Assembly: GCF_030684895.1 (NCBI RefSeq)
Contig: NZ_JAUXXP010000047.1
Location: 1 to 36,869, forward strand
From: Pseudomonas sp.
GTDB taxonomy: Bacteria > Pseudomonadota > Gammaproteobacteria > Pseudomonadales > Pseudomonadaceae
DNA length: 36,869 bases
Reading direction: 5' to 3'
Shown: positions 16,965-27,146 of the stretch, one piece after another
Layout of the letters: the number at the start of each line of letters is the position of its first letter
Numbering within the stretch: position 1 is the stretch's first letter
Made by a program: the position numbers and the translations under genes
The notes under the pieces: model-generated
Seen by the model: only the letters and a program-made list of their open reading frames with translations
What the model was told of the DNA's origin: nothing
The model's database searches: none

Positions 16965-17903
16965 ATGAAAAAATATTTTCTGCTCTACGCCAAAGGCATA
17001 GCCATGGGCGCTGCCGACGTCGTGCCCGGTGTGTCGGGCGGTACTGTGGCTTTTATTACCGGTATCTATGATGAGCTGTTGCGCTCGATTGCCAGTGTGC
17101 CTAAGGCCCTTGGCTTGCTGCTGCGCGGGCGTGTTGTCGAGGCCTGGAAGGCCGCCAATGCAACCTTTCTGCTGGTGCTGCTGCTGGGTGTGATGACCAG
17201 CGTGCTGAGTCTTGCGCGGTTGATCACCTACTTGCTGGCCGAACAGCCAATTCCGGTATGGTCATTTTTCTTTGGCTTGATTCTGGTTTCTACGCACCTG
17301 GTCGTGCGTGAGATCCATCACTGGAACTGGACACGGTTTGTCAGTCTGGTGTTCGGGGCAGCATTCGCCTACTGGATTACCGTGGCGTCGCCGCTGCAGC
17401 TAGGGCATGACCCGCTGAGTTTGTTCTTCGCCGGTGCTATCGCCATCTGCGCGATGATTCTGCCGGGCATCTCCGGCAGCTTTATTTTGGTGCTGCTGGG
17501 GCTTTATAGCTTTGTGCTCACCGCAGTGAAGGGCATGGATATTACTGTGCTGTTGATTTTTGCCAGCGGTTGCCTGGTTGGCCTGGTTAGCTTTGCCGGG
17601 GTACTGCGCTGGCTACTGGCGCGTTGGCGTGACCTGACCCTGGCTTTTTTGACCGGGCTGATGGTCGGCTCGCTGAACAGAATATGGCCCTGGAAGGAAA
17701 CCTTAAGCTGGCGTACCGACAGCCATGGCGTACAGGTGCCGCTGCTGCAAGCCAATCTCTGGCCGCAACAGTTTGCCGAAACCAGCGGCCAGGACCCACA
17801 GCTGCTGCTGGCAATTGCCCTAGCACTAGCCGGCATTCTGTTGGTGCTGGGCCTGGAGTGGCTGGCCGGGCGCAACCCGCAAAGCGCTGGTGATAACCCA
17901 TAA
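16965..17903 (+). CDS. DUF368 membrane protein, probable undecaprenyl-phosphate translocase
   Basis: Polytopic inner-membrane protein of 312 residues, with about eight hydrophobic segments. The N-terminal motif GAADVVPGVSGGTVAFITGIYDEL and a second related motif ILPGISGSFILVLLGLY in the middle form the internal repeat characteristic of DUF368. Family members (PopT) have been reported to recycle the lipid carrier undecaprenyl phosphate across the membrane; that function is inferred here from family only. The start was set at ATG 16965 (MKKYFLLYAKG), a normal cytoplasmic lead into the first segment. It lies between pcm and nlpD, in line with both, with a 24-base gap upstream and 56 bases downstream. 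P. aeruginosa lacks a gene at this spot as I remember it, while other pseudomonads have one. Confidence 0.85.
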   Translation: MKKYFLLYAKGIAMGAADVVPGVSGGTVAFITGIYDELLRSIASVPKALGLLLRGRVVEAWKAANATFLLVLLLGVMTSVLSLARLITYLLAEQPIPVWSFFFGLILVSTHLVVREIHHWNWTRFVSLVFGAAFAYWITVASPLQLGHDPLSLFFAGAIAICAMILPGISGSFILVLLGLYSFVLTAVKGMDITVLLIFASGCLVGLVSFAGVLRWLLARWRDLTLAFLTGLMVGSLNRIWPWKETLSWRTDSHGVQVPLLQANLWPQQFAETSGQDPQLLLAIALALAGILLVLGLEWLAGRNPQSAGDNP

Positions 17904-17959
17904 TTGCGGCACAATGCACGCCAGCTAGATGTAGTCAGTTTTGCCCGAGGGAGATGCAG

Positions 17960-18817
17960 GTGAGTTTCACAGCCATTCAATTGCCGATTCGCGCCAGCAG
18001 TGCTCGTACCCTGTTGAGTGGCGTTGTATTCGGTGCGTTGCTCAGCGCCTGTGCGAGCCCGCCTCCGGGTGGCGTCAAGGTGGTTGATCGTACCCAGGGC
18101 GGCGCAGCTCAGGCACCGCAGCGTCAACCGGTCAGCAGTGGCCAGTACCAGGTGCAACGTGGCGATACGCTGTACTCGATTGCGTTCCGCTTCGGCTGGG
18201 ATTGGAAGGCGCTGGCTGCACGCAATGGCATTGCACCGCCTTACCTGATCCGGGTTGGTCAGGTCATTCGCTTTGATGGCCAGCCTGCCAGTCGCCCGCC
18301 CATGGTAGCGACGGCTCCTGTGGTTACCACGCCGCCGCCTGGCCGGCCTAGTACACCCATTCAGACCCGCCCCGTGCAAACCCAACCGCCAGCGCCAGTA
18401 CAAACCACCCCAAGCGTCACCGCATTACCGCCCACTCAGCGTTCAGCATCGGGTTGGTTGTGGCCTTCCAATGGGCCGGTTATTGGGCGTTTTTCCTCAA
18501 ACGGCAGTTTGAATAAAGGCATTGATATCGCCGGAGAATTGGGCCAGCCTGTTTTAGCTGCGTCTGATGGTTCAGTGGTCTACGCCGGGAGTGGTTTACG
18601 GGGCTACGGCGAATTAGTGATCATCAAACATAGCGATACCTACGTAAGCGCCTACGGACATAACCGCAGGTTGTTGGTGCAGGAGGGGCAACAGGTCAAA
18701 GCCGGGCAGAAAATTGCCGAAATGGGTTCCACAGGAACCGACCGGGTGAAACTTCACTTTGAAGTACGCCGCCAAGGTAAACCTGTCGATCCGCTGCAAT
18801 ACCTGCCGCGACGTTGA
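17960..18817 (+). CDS. nlpD: NlpD-like lipoprotein, LysM and degenerate LytM domains
   Basis: Outer-membrane lipoprotein that in E. coli activates the amidase AmiC for daughter-cell separation. GTG 17960 was chosen because GAGGGAG (17947-17953) sits six bases before it; ATG 17954 is in frame but directly abuts that site. A signal peptide ends at the lipobox LLSAC (Cys31). A LysM peptidoglycan-binding domain spans about residues 62-105, a Pro/Thr-rich linker follows, and a C-terminal M23/LytM domain ends the protein. Of the M23 metal ligands the first His is Asn (NKGID, Asp kept) and the HxH pair reads KLH, so the domain should be non-catalytic, as in E. coli NlpD. The main rpoS promoter of pseudomonads lies inside this gene. 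Confidence 0.95.
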   Translation: MSFTAIQLPIRASSARTLLSGVVFGALLSACASPPPGGVKVVDRTQGGAAQAPQRQPVSSGQYQVQRGDTLYSIAFRFGWDWKALAARNGIAPPYLIRVGQVIRFDGQPASRPPMVATAPVVTTPPPGRPSTPIQTRPVQTQPPAPVQTTPSVTALPPTQRSASGWLWPSNGPVIGRFSSNGSLNKGIDIAGELGQPVLAASDGSVVYAGSGLRGYGELVIIKHSDTYVSAYGHNRRLLVQEGQQVKAGQKIAEMGSTGTDRVKLHFEVRRQGKPVDPLQYLPRR

Positions 18818-18826
18818 TCTAGCGCT

Positions 18827-18913
18827 AGCCTGTCTCCACCACGTGGGAGGGACAGGCTTTGGTGTAACCAGGGATTTGGTCGCGCTAGGGCTTGCTGTCG
18901 AACTCAGCAAGGA
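18827..18913 (+). promoter_or_regulatory. structured rpoS leader
   Basis: Two stem-loops precede rpoS. The first pairs AGCCTGTC (18827-18834) with GACAGGCT (18851-18858) and has a G-rich inner part containing GGAGGGA. The second pairs CTTGCTG (18891-18897) with CAGCAAG (18905-18911), its right arm covering part of the Shine-Dalgarno AAGGA (18909-18913). A further CAGGGAT lies between them. This layout suggests translational control; it is inferred from sequence only. Confidence 0.5.
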
Positions 18914-18922
18914 ATAACAAAA

Positions 18923-19933
18923 ATGGCTCTCAATAAAAAAGAAGCGCCGGAGTTTGACGTCGATGATGAAGTGCTCCTGATGGAGCCTGCTATTGTCCTT
19001 GACGATGATTCAGACGAAGAAGCGCAACCGCCACTTTCCCGCAGCAAAGCAAAAGCTTCCACCGCTAGCAGCAAGCAGCATAAGTACATTGATTACACCC
19101 GCGCGCTCGACGCCACTCAGCTGTATCTCAATGAAATCGGCTTTTCCCCTCTACTGACCCCTGAAGAAGAAGTGTTCTTCGCGCGCCTGGCGCAGAAAGG
19201 CGACCCTGCCGGCCGCAAGCGCATGATTGAAAGCAACCTGCGCCTGGTGGTGAAGATCGCTCGCCGTTACGTCAATCGCGGTTTGTCTCTGCTGGATCTG
19301 ATTGAAGAGGGCAACCTCGGTTTGATCCGCGCGGTAGAGAAATTCGATCCCGAGCGCGGTTTCCGTTTTTCGACCTATGCCACCTGGTGGATCCGCCAGA
19401 CCATCGAACGGGCGATCATGAATCAGACCCGTACAATTCGCCTACCCATTCATGTGGTCAAAGAGCTCAACGTCTACCTGCGTGCAGCTCGCGAATTGAC
19501 CCAGAAGCTCGACCATGAGCCTTCTGCAGAAGAAATTGCCAACCTGCTGGAAAAACCGGTGGGTGAAGTCAAACGCATGCTCGGCTTGAATGAGCGTGTT
19601 TCCTCGGTGGATGTTTCACTGGGTCAGGATTCGGACAAAACCCTGCTCGATACCCTGACCGATGACCGCCCCACCGACCCCTGCGAGTTGCTGCAGGACG
19701 ATGATCTGTCCCAGAGCATCGACCAGTGGCTGTCTGAACTGACCGACAAGCAGCGTGAGGTGGTGATTCGCCGCTTCGGTCTGCGCGGCCATGAAAGCTG
19801 CACCCTGGAAGAGGTTGGCCAGGAAATCGGCCTGACCCGTGAGCGCGTTCGGCAGATTCAGGTTGAAGCCCTCAAGCGTCTGCGGGAAATTCTGGAAAAG
19901 AATGGCCTGTCGAGCGACTCATTGTTCCAGTGA
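18923..19933 (+). CDS. rpoS: RNA polymerase sigma factor RpoS (sigma-38)
   Basis: Stationary-phase and general stress sigma factor, 336 residues. Visible parts: an acidic, low-similarity N-terminus; region 1.2 ([16 protein letters not shown]); region 2 with [25 protein letters not shown] and [20 protein letters not shown] for -10 recognition and melting; region 3; and region 4.2 helix-turn-helix [21 protein letters not shown]. All are full length. ATG 18923 follows AAGGAATAACAAAA. It is located downstream of nlpD and upstream of rsmZ as in all pseudomonads I know. It ends with its own terminator. The GacA/Rsm pathway affects RpoS levels in several pseudomonads, and the leader carries GGA motifs compatible with this. 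Confidence 0.98.
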   Translation: MALNKKEAPEFDVDDEVLLMEPAIVLDDDSDEEAQPPLSRSKAKASTASSKQHKYIDYTRALDATQLYLNEIGFSPLLTPEEEVFFARLAQKGDPAGRKRMIESNLRLVVKIARRYVNRGLSLLDLIEEGNLGLIRAVEKFDPERGFRFSTYATWWIRQTIERAIMNQTRTIRLPIHVVKELNVYLRAARELTQKLDHEPSAEEIANLLEKPVGEVKRMLGLNERVSSVDVSLGQDSDKTLLDTLTDDRPTDPCELLQDDDLSQSIDQWLSELTDKQREVVIRRFGLRGHESCTLEEVGQEIGLTRERVRQIQVEALKRLREILEKNGLSSDSLFQ

Positions 19934-19952
19934 ACTTGATGCGTTAACACTC

Positions 19953-19976
19953 AACCCGGCCCTGGCCGGGTTTTTT
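19953..19976 (+). terminator. rpoS rho-independent terminator
   Basis: Stem ACCCGGC (19954-19960) / GCCGGGT (19965-19971), loop CCTG, followed by a run of six T. Ideal intrinsic terminator 20 bases after the rpoS stop. Confidence 0.92.
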
Positions 19977-20061
19977 GTGCCTGAACGTCATAGACGCCAC
20001 ACTCTCGCGAGCGTCATGCATGACGCCAGAAGTTATTCCTGGCGAGTTTTGTGAGTGCTTA

Positions 20062-20079
20062 TGTAAGCCATTGCTTACA
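20062..20079 (+). promoter_or_regulatory. GacA upstream activating sequence of rsmZ
   Basis: TGTAAGCCATTGCTTACA is a perfect match to the GacA-binding consensus TGTAAG-N6-CTTACA. Its centre lies about 171 bases before the predicted rsmZ start, the far-upstream position known for this gene in pseudomonads. The left half, GTAAGCCATTG, is repeated exactly at 20086-20096, 23 bases away, followed by GTGCGCA instead of the right half. Confidence 0.93.
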
Positions 20080-20140
20080 GGGTGCGTAAGCCATTGGTGC
20101 GCAAGGCGATCGGTGAAGTGCCCTGTGCTATTTTAAGCTG

Positions 20141-20168
20141 TTGTTTTTAAATAATATTTAAATTTTAT
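20141..20168. promoter_or_regulatory. A/T tract between activator site and rsmZ promoter
   Basis: A run composed almost wholly of A and T within otherwise GC-rich DNA. In P. aeruginosa the H-NS-like proteins MvaT/MvaU bind an A/T-rich region upstream of rsmZ, and a bend here could bring the distant GacA site to the promoter. The assignment is by analogy. Confidence 0.5.
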
Positions 20169-20207
20169 GGGGAAGGCTAAAGTCCATCTGCATGGAGTTT
20201 GCGGCGC

Positions 20208-20235
20208 TTGTTCGGAAGGCGCAAATCGCTAGTAT
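20208..20235 (+). promoter_or_regulatory. rsmZ promoter
   Basis: TTGTTC (20208-20213) and TAGTAT (20230-20235) with a 16-base spacer. It predicts transcription from about base 20242, just where the first hairpin of RsmZ begins. Confidence 0.7.
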
Positions 20236-20241
20236 TACACC

Positions 20242-20374
20242 TGTGCTCAGGGACAAGCACAGGTTGTCAGGATGACAATCAGGACATCGTAGGAAGCGAT
20301 TCATCAGGATGATGAGTTGGGAAATACAGGGACTAGGGACAAAAGAGTGGGCGACGCGAGTCGCCCCTTTTTTT
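20242..20374 (+). ncRNA. rsmZ: small regulatory RNA RsmZ
   Basis: RsmZ binds and titrates RsmA/RsmE (CsrA family) translational repressors under GacS/GacA control. Eight GGA motifs are present, at 20251, 20270, 20282, 20292, 20307, 20320, 20330 and 20337. Hairpins display several of them in loops: CCTGTGCT/AGCACAGG (20240-20263, loop CAGGGACA), TTGTC/GACAA (20264-20278, loop AGGAT), ATCG/CGAT (20286-20300, loop with AGGA), and TCATC/GATGA (20301-20315, loop AGGAT). A GGGA-rich single-stranded linker and a terminator GGGCGAC-GCGA-GTCGCCC plus a T run (20349-20374) complete it. The middle closely resembles the RsmZ of P. fluorescens/protegens as I remember it. The locus between rpoS and fdxA, and the upstream activating site, agree. 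The 5' end is predicted, not measured. Confidence 0.95.
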
Positions 20375-20452
20375 GTCCGCGTTTTCTGTGCCCATCGTTT
20401 GCAGATCACTCTGCCGGCTTTGCTCCAGGCAATTCGAGGCTGGCAGAAAAGT

Positions 20453-20477
20453 AAAAACCCGCGCAAGGCGGGTTTTT
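20453..20477 (-). terminator. fdxA terminator, possibly bidirectional
   Basis: Stem ACCCGC (20457-20462) / GCGGGT (20468-20473), loop GCAAG, with an A run on the left and T run on the right. It can stop fdxA transcription from the right and back up the rsmZ terminator from the left. Confidence 0.85.
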
Positions 20478-20499
20478 GTGCAGCTAGCGCAGCTTCGTA

Positions 20500-20823
20500 C
20501 TAGCGCTCCAGATACTGCAGCTTGTCCTTCACGCCATCCCACTCTTCAGCGTCCGGCAGGGACTCTTTCTTCTCGGTGATATTTGGCCAGACTTCAGCCA
20601 GATCAGCGTTCAGTTCGATGTATTCCTGCTGATCTTCAGGCACCTCATCTTCGGAGAAGATGGCTTGTGCAGGACACTCAGGCTCGCAGAGTGCGCAGTC
20701 GATGCACTCGTCCGGGTGGATCACCAGGAAGTTCGGGCCTTCGTAGAAGCAGTCCACCGGGCAGACTTCTACGCAGTCGGTGTATTTGCATTTGACGCAG
20801 TTGTCGGTAACGACGAAGGTCAT
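20500..20823 (-). CDS. fdxA: 7Fe ferredoxin FdxA
   Basis: Small acidic electron carrier of 107 residues with one [3Fe-4S] and one [4Fe-4S] cluster. The N-terminal cluster region is [19 protein letters not shown] and the second is the classic C-x2-C-x2-C-x3-CP ([17 protein letters not shown]); the acidic C-terminal extension ([17 protein letters not shown]) is typical of the Azotobacter FdI-type family. ATG 20823 is preceded on its strand by GAGAGAAT. Partners are unknown. Encoded on the minus strand, convergent with rsmZ and downstream of mutS, from which it is separated by a terminator, so it should have its own promoter in the 100 bases after 20823. Confidence 0.96.
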   Translation of the reverse strand: MTFVVTDNCVKCKYTDCVEVCPVDCFYEGPNFLVIHPDECIDCALCEPECPAQAIFSEDEVPEDQQEYIELNADLAEVWPNITEKKESLPDAEEWDGVKDKLQYLER

Positions 20824-20923
20824 TTCTGATTCTCTCCTCGGGCGCCAGCCTGCCCCGTTCTATGCGGGTTTTAAGCAGGCTAGGGGTAATGGCCACGGCT
20901 CAGGCTTTAAGTCGGGCAGTCAT

Positions 20924-20956
20924 AAAAATGCGCGCGATTCTAACAGTTCGCGCGCA
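20924..20956 (-). terminator. mutS rho-independent terminator
   Basis: Read on the minus strand: 9-bp perfect stem formed by 20948-20956 and 20929-20937, rich in CG steps, followed by five T. It begins 7 bases after the mutS stop codon. Confidence 0.85.
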
Positions 20957-20962
20957 ATAACG

Positions 20963-23536
<2,574 letters not shown>

Positions 23537-23614
23537 CGTTTTAACTGTCCGGCTGAATCGCAAAAGCGCCTAGTGTACGGTATCGGCCTGGCTGGCTTTA
23601 ACCCCGGAGTGCAG

Positions 23615-24127
23615 ATGACTGCTAATGAATATGCCCTGACCCAACTGGCTGCCGAGCTGGGCGGGCAACTGATTGCCGTCAAGGCCCAGGTGACCACCGC
23701 CGAATCCTGCACCGGTGGCGGTATTGCTGAGGCGATTACCCGGATTCCCGGTAGCTCGGCCTGGTTTGAAGCCGGTTATGTCACTTACTCCAATGCGCAG
23801 AAGACTAGACAGCTGAATGTGCCCGAGGCGCTGTTCGCTTCGGTTGGCGCGGTGAGTCAGGAGGTGGTCGAGGCCATGGTACGGGGGGCTCAGGCCCATA
23901 GTGGTGCGCGTTATGCCGTGGCGGTTAGCGGTGTCGCGGGACCGGATGGTGGTTCGCCGGAGAAACCGGTGGGCACGGTCTGGCTGGCGTGGGGTGATGG
24001 CCCGCAGCTATTCAGCGTGCGTCGGCAGTTTGCTGGTGATCGCAGCGAAGTTCGCCGACAAACGGTTGAGGCCGCGCTGGCTGGGCTGTTGCGCCTACTT
24101 GCGCAAGAAAATCCAAACGCGGGGTAG
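23615..24127 (+). CDS. pncC: nicotinamide-nucleotide amidohydrolase, CinA C-terminal family
   Basis: PncC deamidates nicotinamide mononucleotide to nicotinate mononucleotide, salvaging the product of NAD-consuming reactions such as bacterial DNA ligase. The 170-residue protein consists only of the CinA C-terminal domain: TTAESCTGGGIAEAITRIPGSS with the catalytic-region serine and cysteine, GYVTYSNAQKTRQLNV, and GVAGPDGGSPEKPVGTV. ATG 23615 has GGAG five bases upstream; the longer open frame from 23318 is an antisense shadow of mutS. It sits just ahead of recA, as in other pseudomonads. Confidence 0.92.
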   Translation: MTANEYALTQLAAELGGQLIAVKAQVTTAESCTGGGIAEAITRIPGSSAWFEAGYVTYSNAQKTRQLNVPEALFASVGAVSQEVVEAMVRGAQAHSGARYAVAVSGVAGPDGGSPEKPVGTVWLAWGDGPQLFSVRRQFAGDRSEVRRQTVEAALAGLLRLLAQENPNAG

Positions 24128-24154
24128 GCGGGCGACTTGCCCTGTGGAATAATA

Positions 24155-24170
24155 CTGTCTACTTATACAG
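24155..24170 (+). promoter_or_regulatory. LexA (SOS) box of recA
   Basis: CTGTCTACTTATACAG matches CTG-N10-CAG and the fuller consensus CTGTAT-N4-ATACAG with two internal changes. It lies 48 bases before the recA start, with TTGCCC at 24137-24142 as a possible -35, so LexA would block the promoter. Confidence 0.9.
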
Positions 24171-24217
24171 TTGTTGGTGGCCGCTAGCTGGCCCTTCTTG
24201 ATTACGTGAGGACTTAA

Positions 24218-25261
24218 ATGGACGAGAATAAGAAGCGCGCCTTGGCGGCAGCCCTGGGCCAGATTGAAAAGCAATTCGGCAAAGGTGCAGTGATGCGCAT
24301 GGGCGATCATGATCGTCAGGCGATCCCGGCCATCTCCACCGGCTCGCTGGGGCTGGACATCGCCCTGGGCATTGGCGGTCTGCCAAAAGGCCGTATCGTT
24401 GAAATCTACGGCCCTGAGTCTTCTGGTAAAACCACCCTGACCCTGTCGGTGATCGCCGAAGCTCAGAAGCTCGGTGCCACCTGCGCCTTCGTCGATGCTG
24501 AGCATGCACTCGATCCTGAGTACGCTGGCAAGCTGGGCGTAAACGTTGATGACCTACTGGTATCGCAGCCGGATACCGGCGAGCAGGCCCTGGAAATCAC
24601 TGACATGCTGGTGCGCTCCAACGCCGTCGACGTGATCGTGATCGACTCCGTAGCGGCCCTGGTGCCGAAGGCGGAAATCGAAGGCGAGATGGGCGATATG
24701 CACGTTGGCCTGCAGGCCCGCCTGATGAGCCAGGCGCTGCGCAAAATCACCGGCAACATCAAGAATGCCAACTGTCTGGTTATTTTCATCAACCAGATCC
24801 GCATGAAGATCGGCGTAATGTTCGGCAGCCCGGAAACCACCACCGGTGGTAACGCGCTGAAGTTCTACGCTTCGGTTCGCTTGGACATCCGCCGTACTGG
24901 TGCAGTGAAGGAAGGCGACGAAGTGGTGGGTAGTGAAACGCGCGTCAAAGTGGTGAAGAACAAGGTCGCGCCGCCGTTCCGCCAGGCCGAGTTCCAGATT
25001 CTTTACGGCAAGGGCATCTACCGTAACGGCGAAATCATCGACCTCGGCGTACAGCTTGGCCTGCTGGAGAAATCCGGTGCCTGGTACAGCTACCAGGGCA
25101 ACAAGATCGGTCAGGGCAAGGCCAACTCGGCCAAGTACCTGGAAGACAACCCGGAAGTGGCGCGTACCGTTGAAGGCTTGATTCGCGAGAAGCTGTTGGT
25201 GGTCAGTCCGACGGTCAAGGCCAACGCCACGGCCGATGATCTGGCTGACGCCGACGCCTGA
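24218..25261 (+). CDS. recA: recombinase RecA
   Basis: Forms filaments on single-stranded DNA for homologous recombination and stimulates LexA self-cleavage in the SOS response. The 347-residue protein shows Walker [10 protein letters not shown] (residues 65-73), the [20 protein letters not shown]alker B region with the L1 loop, L2 loop region [21 protein letters not shown], and an acidic C-terminal tail (DDLADADA). All are intact. ATG 24218 follows GTGAGGAC. An SOS box precedes it. recX starts 12 bases after its stop, so the two are co-regulated. Confidence 0.99.
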   Translation: MDENKKRALAAALGQIEKQFGKGAVMRMGDHDRQAIPAISTGSLGLDIALGIGGLPKGRIVEIYGPESSGKTTLTLSVIAEAQKLGATCAFVDAEHALDPEYAGKLGVNVDDLLVSQPDTGEQALEITDMLVRSNAVDVIVIDSVAALVPKAEIEGEMGDMHVGLQARLMSQALRKITGNIKNANCLVIFINQIRMKIGVMFGSPETTTGGNALKFYASVRLDIRRTGAVKEGDEVVGSETRVKVVKNKVAPPFRQAEFQILYGKGIYRNGEIIDLGVQLGLLEKSGAWYSYQGNKIGQGKANSAKYLEDNPEVARTVEGLIREKLLVVSPTVKANATADDLADADA

Positions 25262-25272
25262 TTTGCCTGCCT

Positions 25273-25737
25273 ATGTCCATTGCTCTGGATAACCCCGTCG
25301 CGGTGCGGCGGGCGGCCATGGATCTGCTGGCCAGGCGCGAGCACGGCCGGGTCGAGCTGACCCGCAAGTTGCGCAGTCGTGGGGCGGCCGATGAGTTGAT
25401 CGAAGCCGCTCTCGATCGTCTAGCTGAAGAAGGTTTGCTGTCTGAAGCGCGTTATCTGGAGGCTTTTGTCAGCTACCGCGCGCGTGCCGGCTATGGGCCG
25501 TTGCGTATTCGCGAAGAACTGACCCAGCGCGGCCTGGCACGCGGAGATGTCGAGCAGGCCTTGCGCGACAGCGGTATCGACTGGCGTGAACATCTGCAGG
25601 AAACCTGGCAACGCAAGTTTGCCGGCGAGCTACCCCGCGATGCCCGTGAGCGTGCCCAGCAGGGGCGCTTTCTCAGTTATCGGGGTTATCCGCCTGAGCT
25701 GATCGGGCGCTTGCTACGCGGTGCGCTGGAGGATTAA
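25273..25737 (+). CDS. recX: RecA regulatory protein RecX
   Basis: RecX limits RecA filament growth and damps recombination and SOS activity. The 154-residue protein is basic and alpha-helical with the tandem three-helix repeats of the family: [21 protein letters not shown], the [34 protein letters not shown] repeat, and the C-terminal [19 protein letters not shown]. It is immediately downstream of recA and is expected to share its SOS-controlled transcript. Confidence 0.95.
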   Translation: MSIALDNPVAVRRAAMDLLARREHGRVELTRKLRSRGAADELIEAALDRLAEEGLLSEARYLEAFVSYRARAGYGPLRIREELTQRGLARGDVEQALRDSGIDWREHLQETWQRKFAGELPRDARERAQQGRFLSYRGYPPELIGRLLRGALED

Positions 25738-25896
25738 GCCGAAGCCCGCTGTTTGCCGACCAGTTTGTATCGACCCTTCCATTCTCCCCGTTACCTACCT
25801 CCACCCACCGATGCTGCAGCAGTACCGGAAGCCAATGCTTCCCGTACTCAAATGCGTGTGGCTGATCTTTTCTGTTAGCCGGCTGAGCCGCGATTA

Positions 25897-25922
25897 CCGA
25901 TAGCCTGCACGCAGGCTATCGG
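25897..25922. repeat. inverted repeat between recX and the LOG gene
   Basis: CCGATAGCCTGC (25897-25908) is complementary to GCAGGCTATCGG (25911-25922), a 12-bp-arm palindrome around AC. It lies between two convergent genes and may be a factor-assisted or bidirectional transcription stop, but neither side has a T run. The rest of 25738-25934 shows no gene. Confidence 0.6.
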
Positions 25923-25934
25923 CTGGGCGACGGC

Positions 25935-27014
25935 TCAGGCATTTTCCGCCCAGTTGTGCGGCTGATTGACCAGGTCCAGAAGTTCGCGCAAGCGGCCGTG
26001 GTTGCGGCCGTTAAAGGCAAAGGCCAGGCGCGTCATATGGCACAGCTCCGGCTCGTCCTGTTCGGAGTCACAGCGTGCTTGCTGCTGAAAGTCGCCGTGC
26101 GTACACAGGTCGTGGAACTCATTATTTAGCTGCAGCATGGCCGCCTCGTTCAGCGCATGGTTGAGGCGGATCACGTAGCGCTCCTTGAGCCAGCGGCTGG
26201 AGTGGTAGTTGCGGTAGAACTGGGCGATTTCCTCGGCGGCCTCTTCGGCGCTGTGTACCAGACGCATCAGGCGCATATCGCTGGGCAGGATATAGCCGTT
26301 GTCTTGCAGCTGTTCCTGCAAAAACGTCAGGGCGCTGGTCCAGAAAGTACCGCCAGGTTGGTCGAGTAGCACCACGGGCACCAGTGGGCTTTTCCCGGTC
26401 TGGATCAGGGTCAGCACCTCCAGGGCTTCGTCCAGGGTGCCGAAACCACCGGGGCAGAGCACCAGGCCGTCGGCTTCCTTGACGAAAAACAACTTGCGCA
26501 GAAAGAAGAAGTGGAACGACAGCAGGTTCTTGCTGCCTTGTACGGTGGCATTGGCGCCTTGCTCGAAGGGCAGGGTGATATTGAAACCCAGGCTGTTTTC
26601 CAGCCCGGCACCTTCATGGGCGGCCGCCATAATGCCGCCACCGGCACCGGTAATGACCATCAGGTTGTGTTTGGCCAGGGTCGCACCGAGGTCGCGGGCC
26701 AGGCGATAAACCGGGTGATTGGCCGGAGTACGCGCCGAACCGAACACGGTCACCTTGCGCCGCCGCTTGAACTGTTCCAGCGCGCTGAAGGCATGCTCCA
26801 TTTCGCGCAGGGTCTGCAGCATGATCTTGGCATCCCAGCGGTTGCGGTCGGCCTGCGCCATGCGCACAACCGTGCCGAGCATGGCCTGGTAGAGCTTGGT
26901 GTTGGGGCTGTCGGGCGGTGCTGCGAGGATGCCCAGTTCTTCCACTCGGGTGGTCAGGTCGACGCCACTGGTCTGAAAATGCCGGGACAGAAAATCGTCC
27001 GATTCATCGGGCAT
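25935..27014 (-). CDS. LOG-family nucleotide 5'-monophosphate phosphoribohydrolase
   Basis: Member of the lysine-decarboxylase-like LOG family (TIGR00730 type), whose characterised members remove ribose 5-phosphate from nucleotide monophosphates, including cytokinin precursors. A Rossmann-like core shows FGSARTP (residues 91-97), GAGGGIM (123-129) and the signature PGGFGTLDE (188-196). At 359 residues it is longer than plant LOG proteins, with an N-terminal helical extension of about 85 residues and a C-terminal extension after residue 280, like the long bacterial forms. ATG 27014 is preceded by AAGGAG at good spacing. The physiological substrate is unknown; it is often mislabelled lysine decarboxylase. 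It is on the same strand as the next gene, with a 132-base gap. Confidence 0.85.
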   Translation of the reverse strand: MPDESDDFLSRHFQTSGVDLTTRVEELGILAAPPDSPNTKLYQAMLGTVVRMAQADRNRWDAKIMLQTLREMEHAFSALEQFKRRRKVTVFGSARTPANHPVYRLARDLGATLAKHNLMVITGAGGGIMAAAHEGAGLENSLGFNITLPFEQGANATVQGSKNLLSFHFFFLRKLFFVKEADGLVLCPGGFGTLDEALEVLTLIQTGKSPLVPVVLLDQPGGTFWTSALTFLQEQLQDNGYILPSDMRLMRLVHSAEEAAEEIAQFYRNYHSSRWLKERYVIRLNHALNEAAMLQLNNEFHDLCTHGDFQQQARCDSEQDEPELCHMTRLAFAFNGRNHGRLRELLDLVNQPHNWAENA

Positions 27015-27146
27015 ACAACTTCTCCTTCTGGTTGCCGGCCGAGCAGCTTATTGCCGCGTCGGCCTTGTCCTGAGTATGGCTGCTGGCTGCCGGTTTGTGT
27101 GACATATGCCCATGCATGACAACTGACAGCCCATGCCAGGACTGCA

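Noticed and set aside
18440..18560. Attempt to place the rpoS promoter within nlpD
   Set aside because: The segment is less GC-rich and contains weak candidates such as TTGTGG (18458) with TATTGG (18481), but several equally poor pairs exist and none can be chosen by eye.
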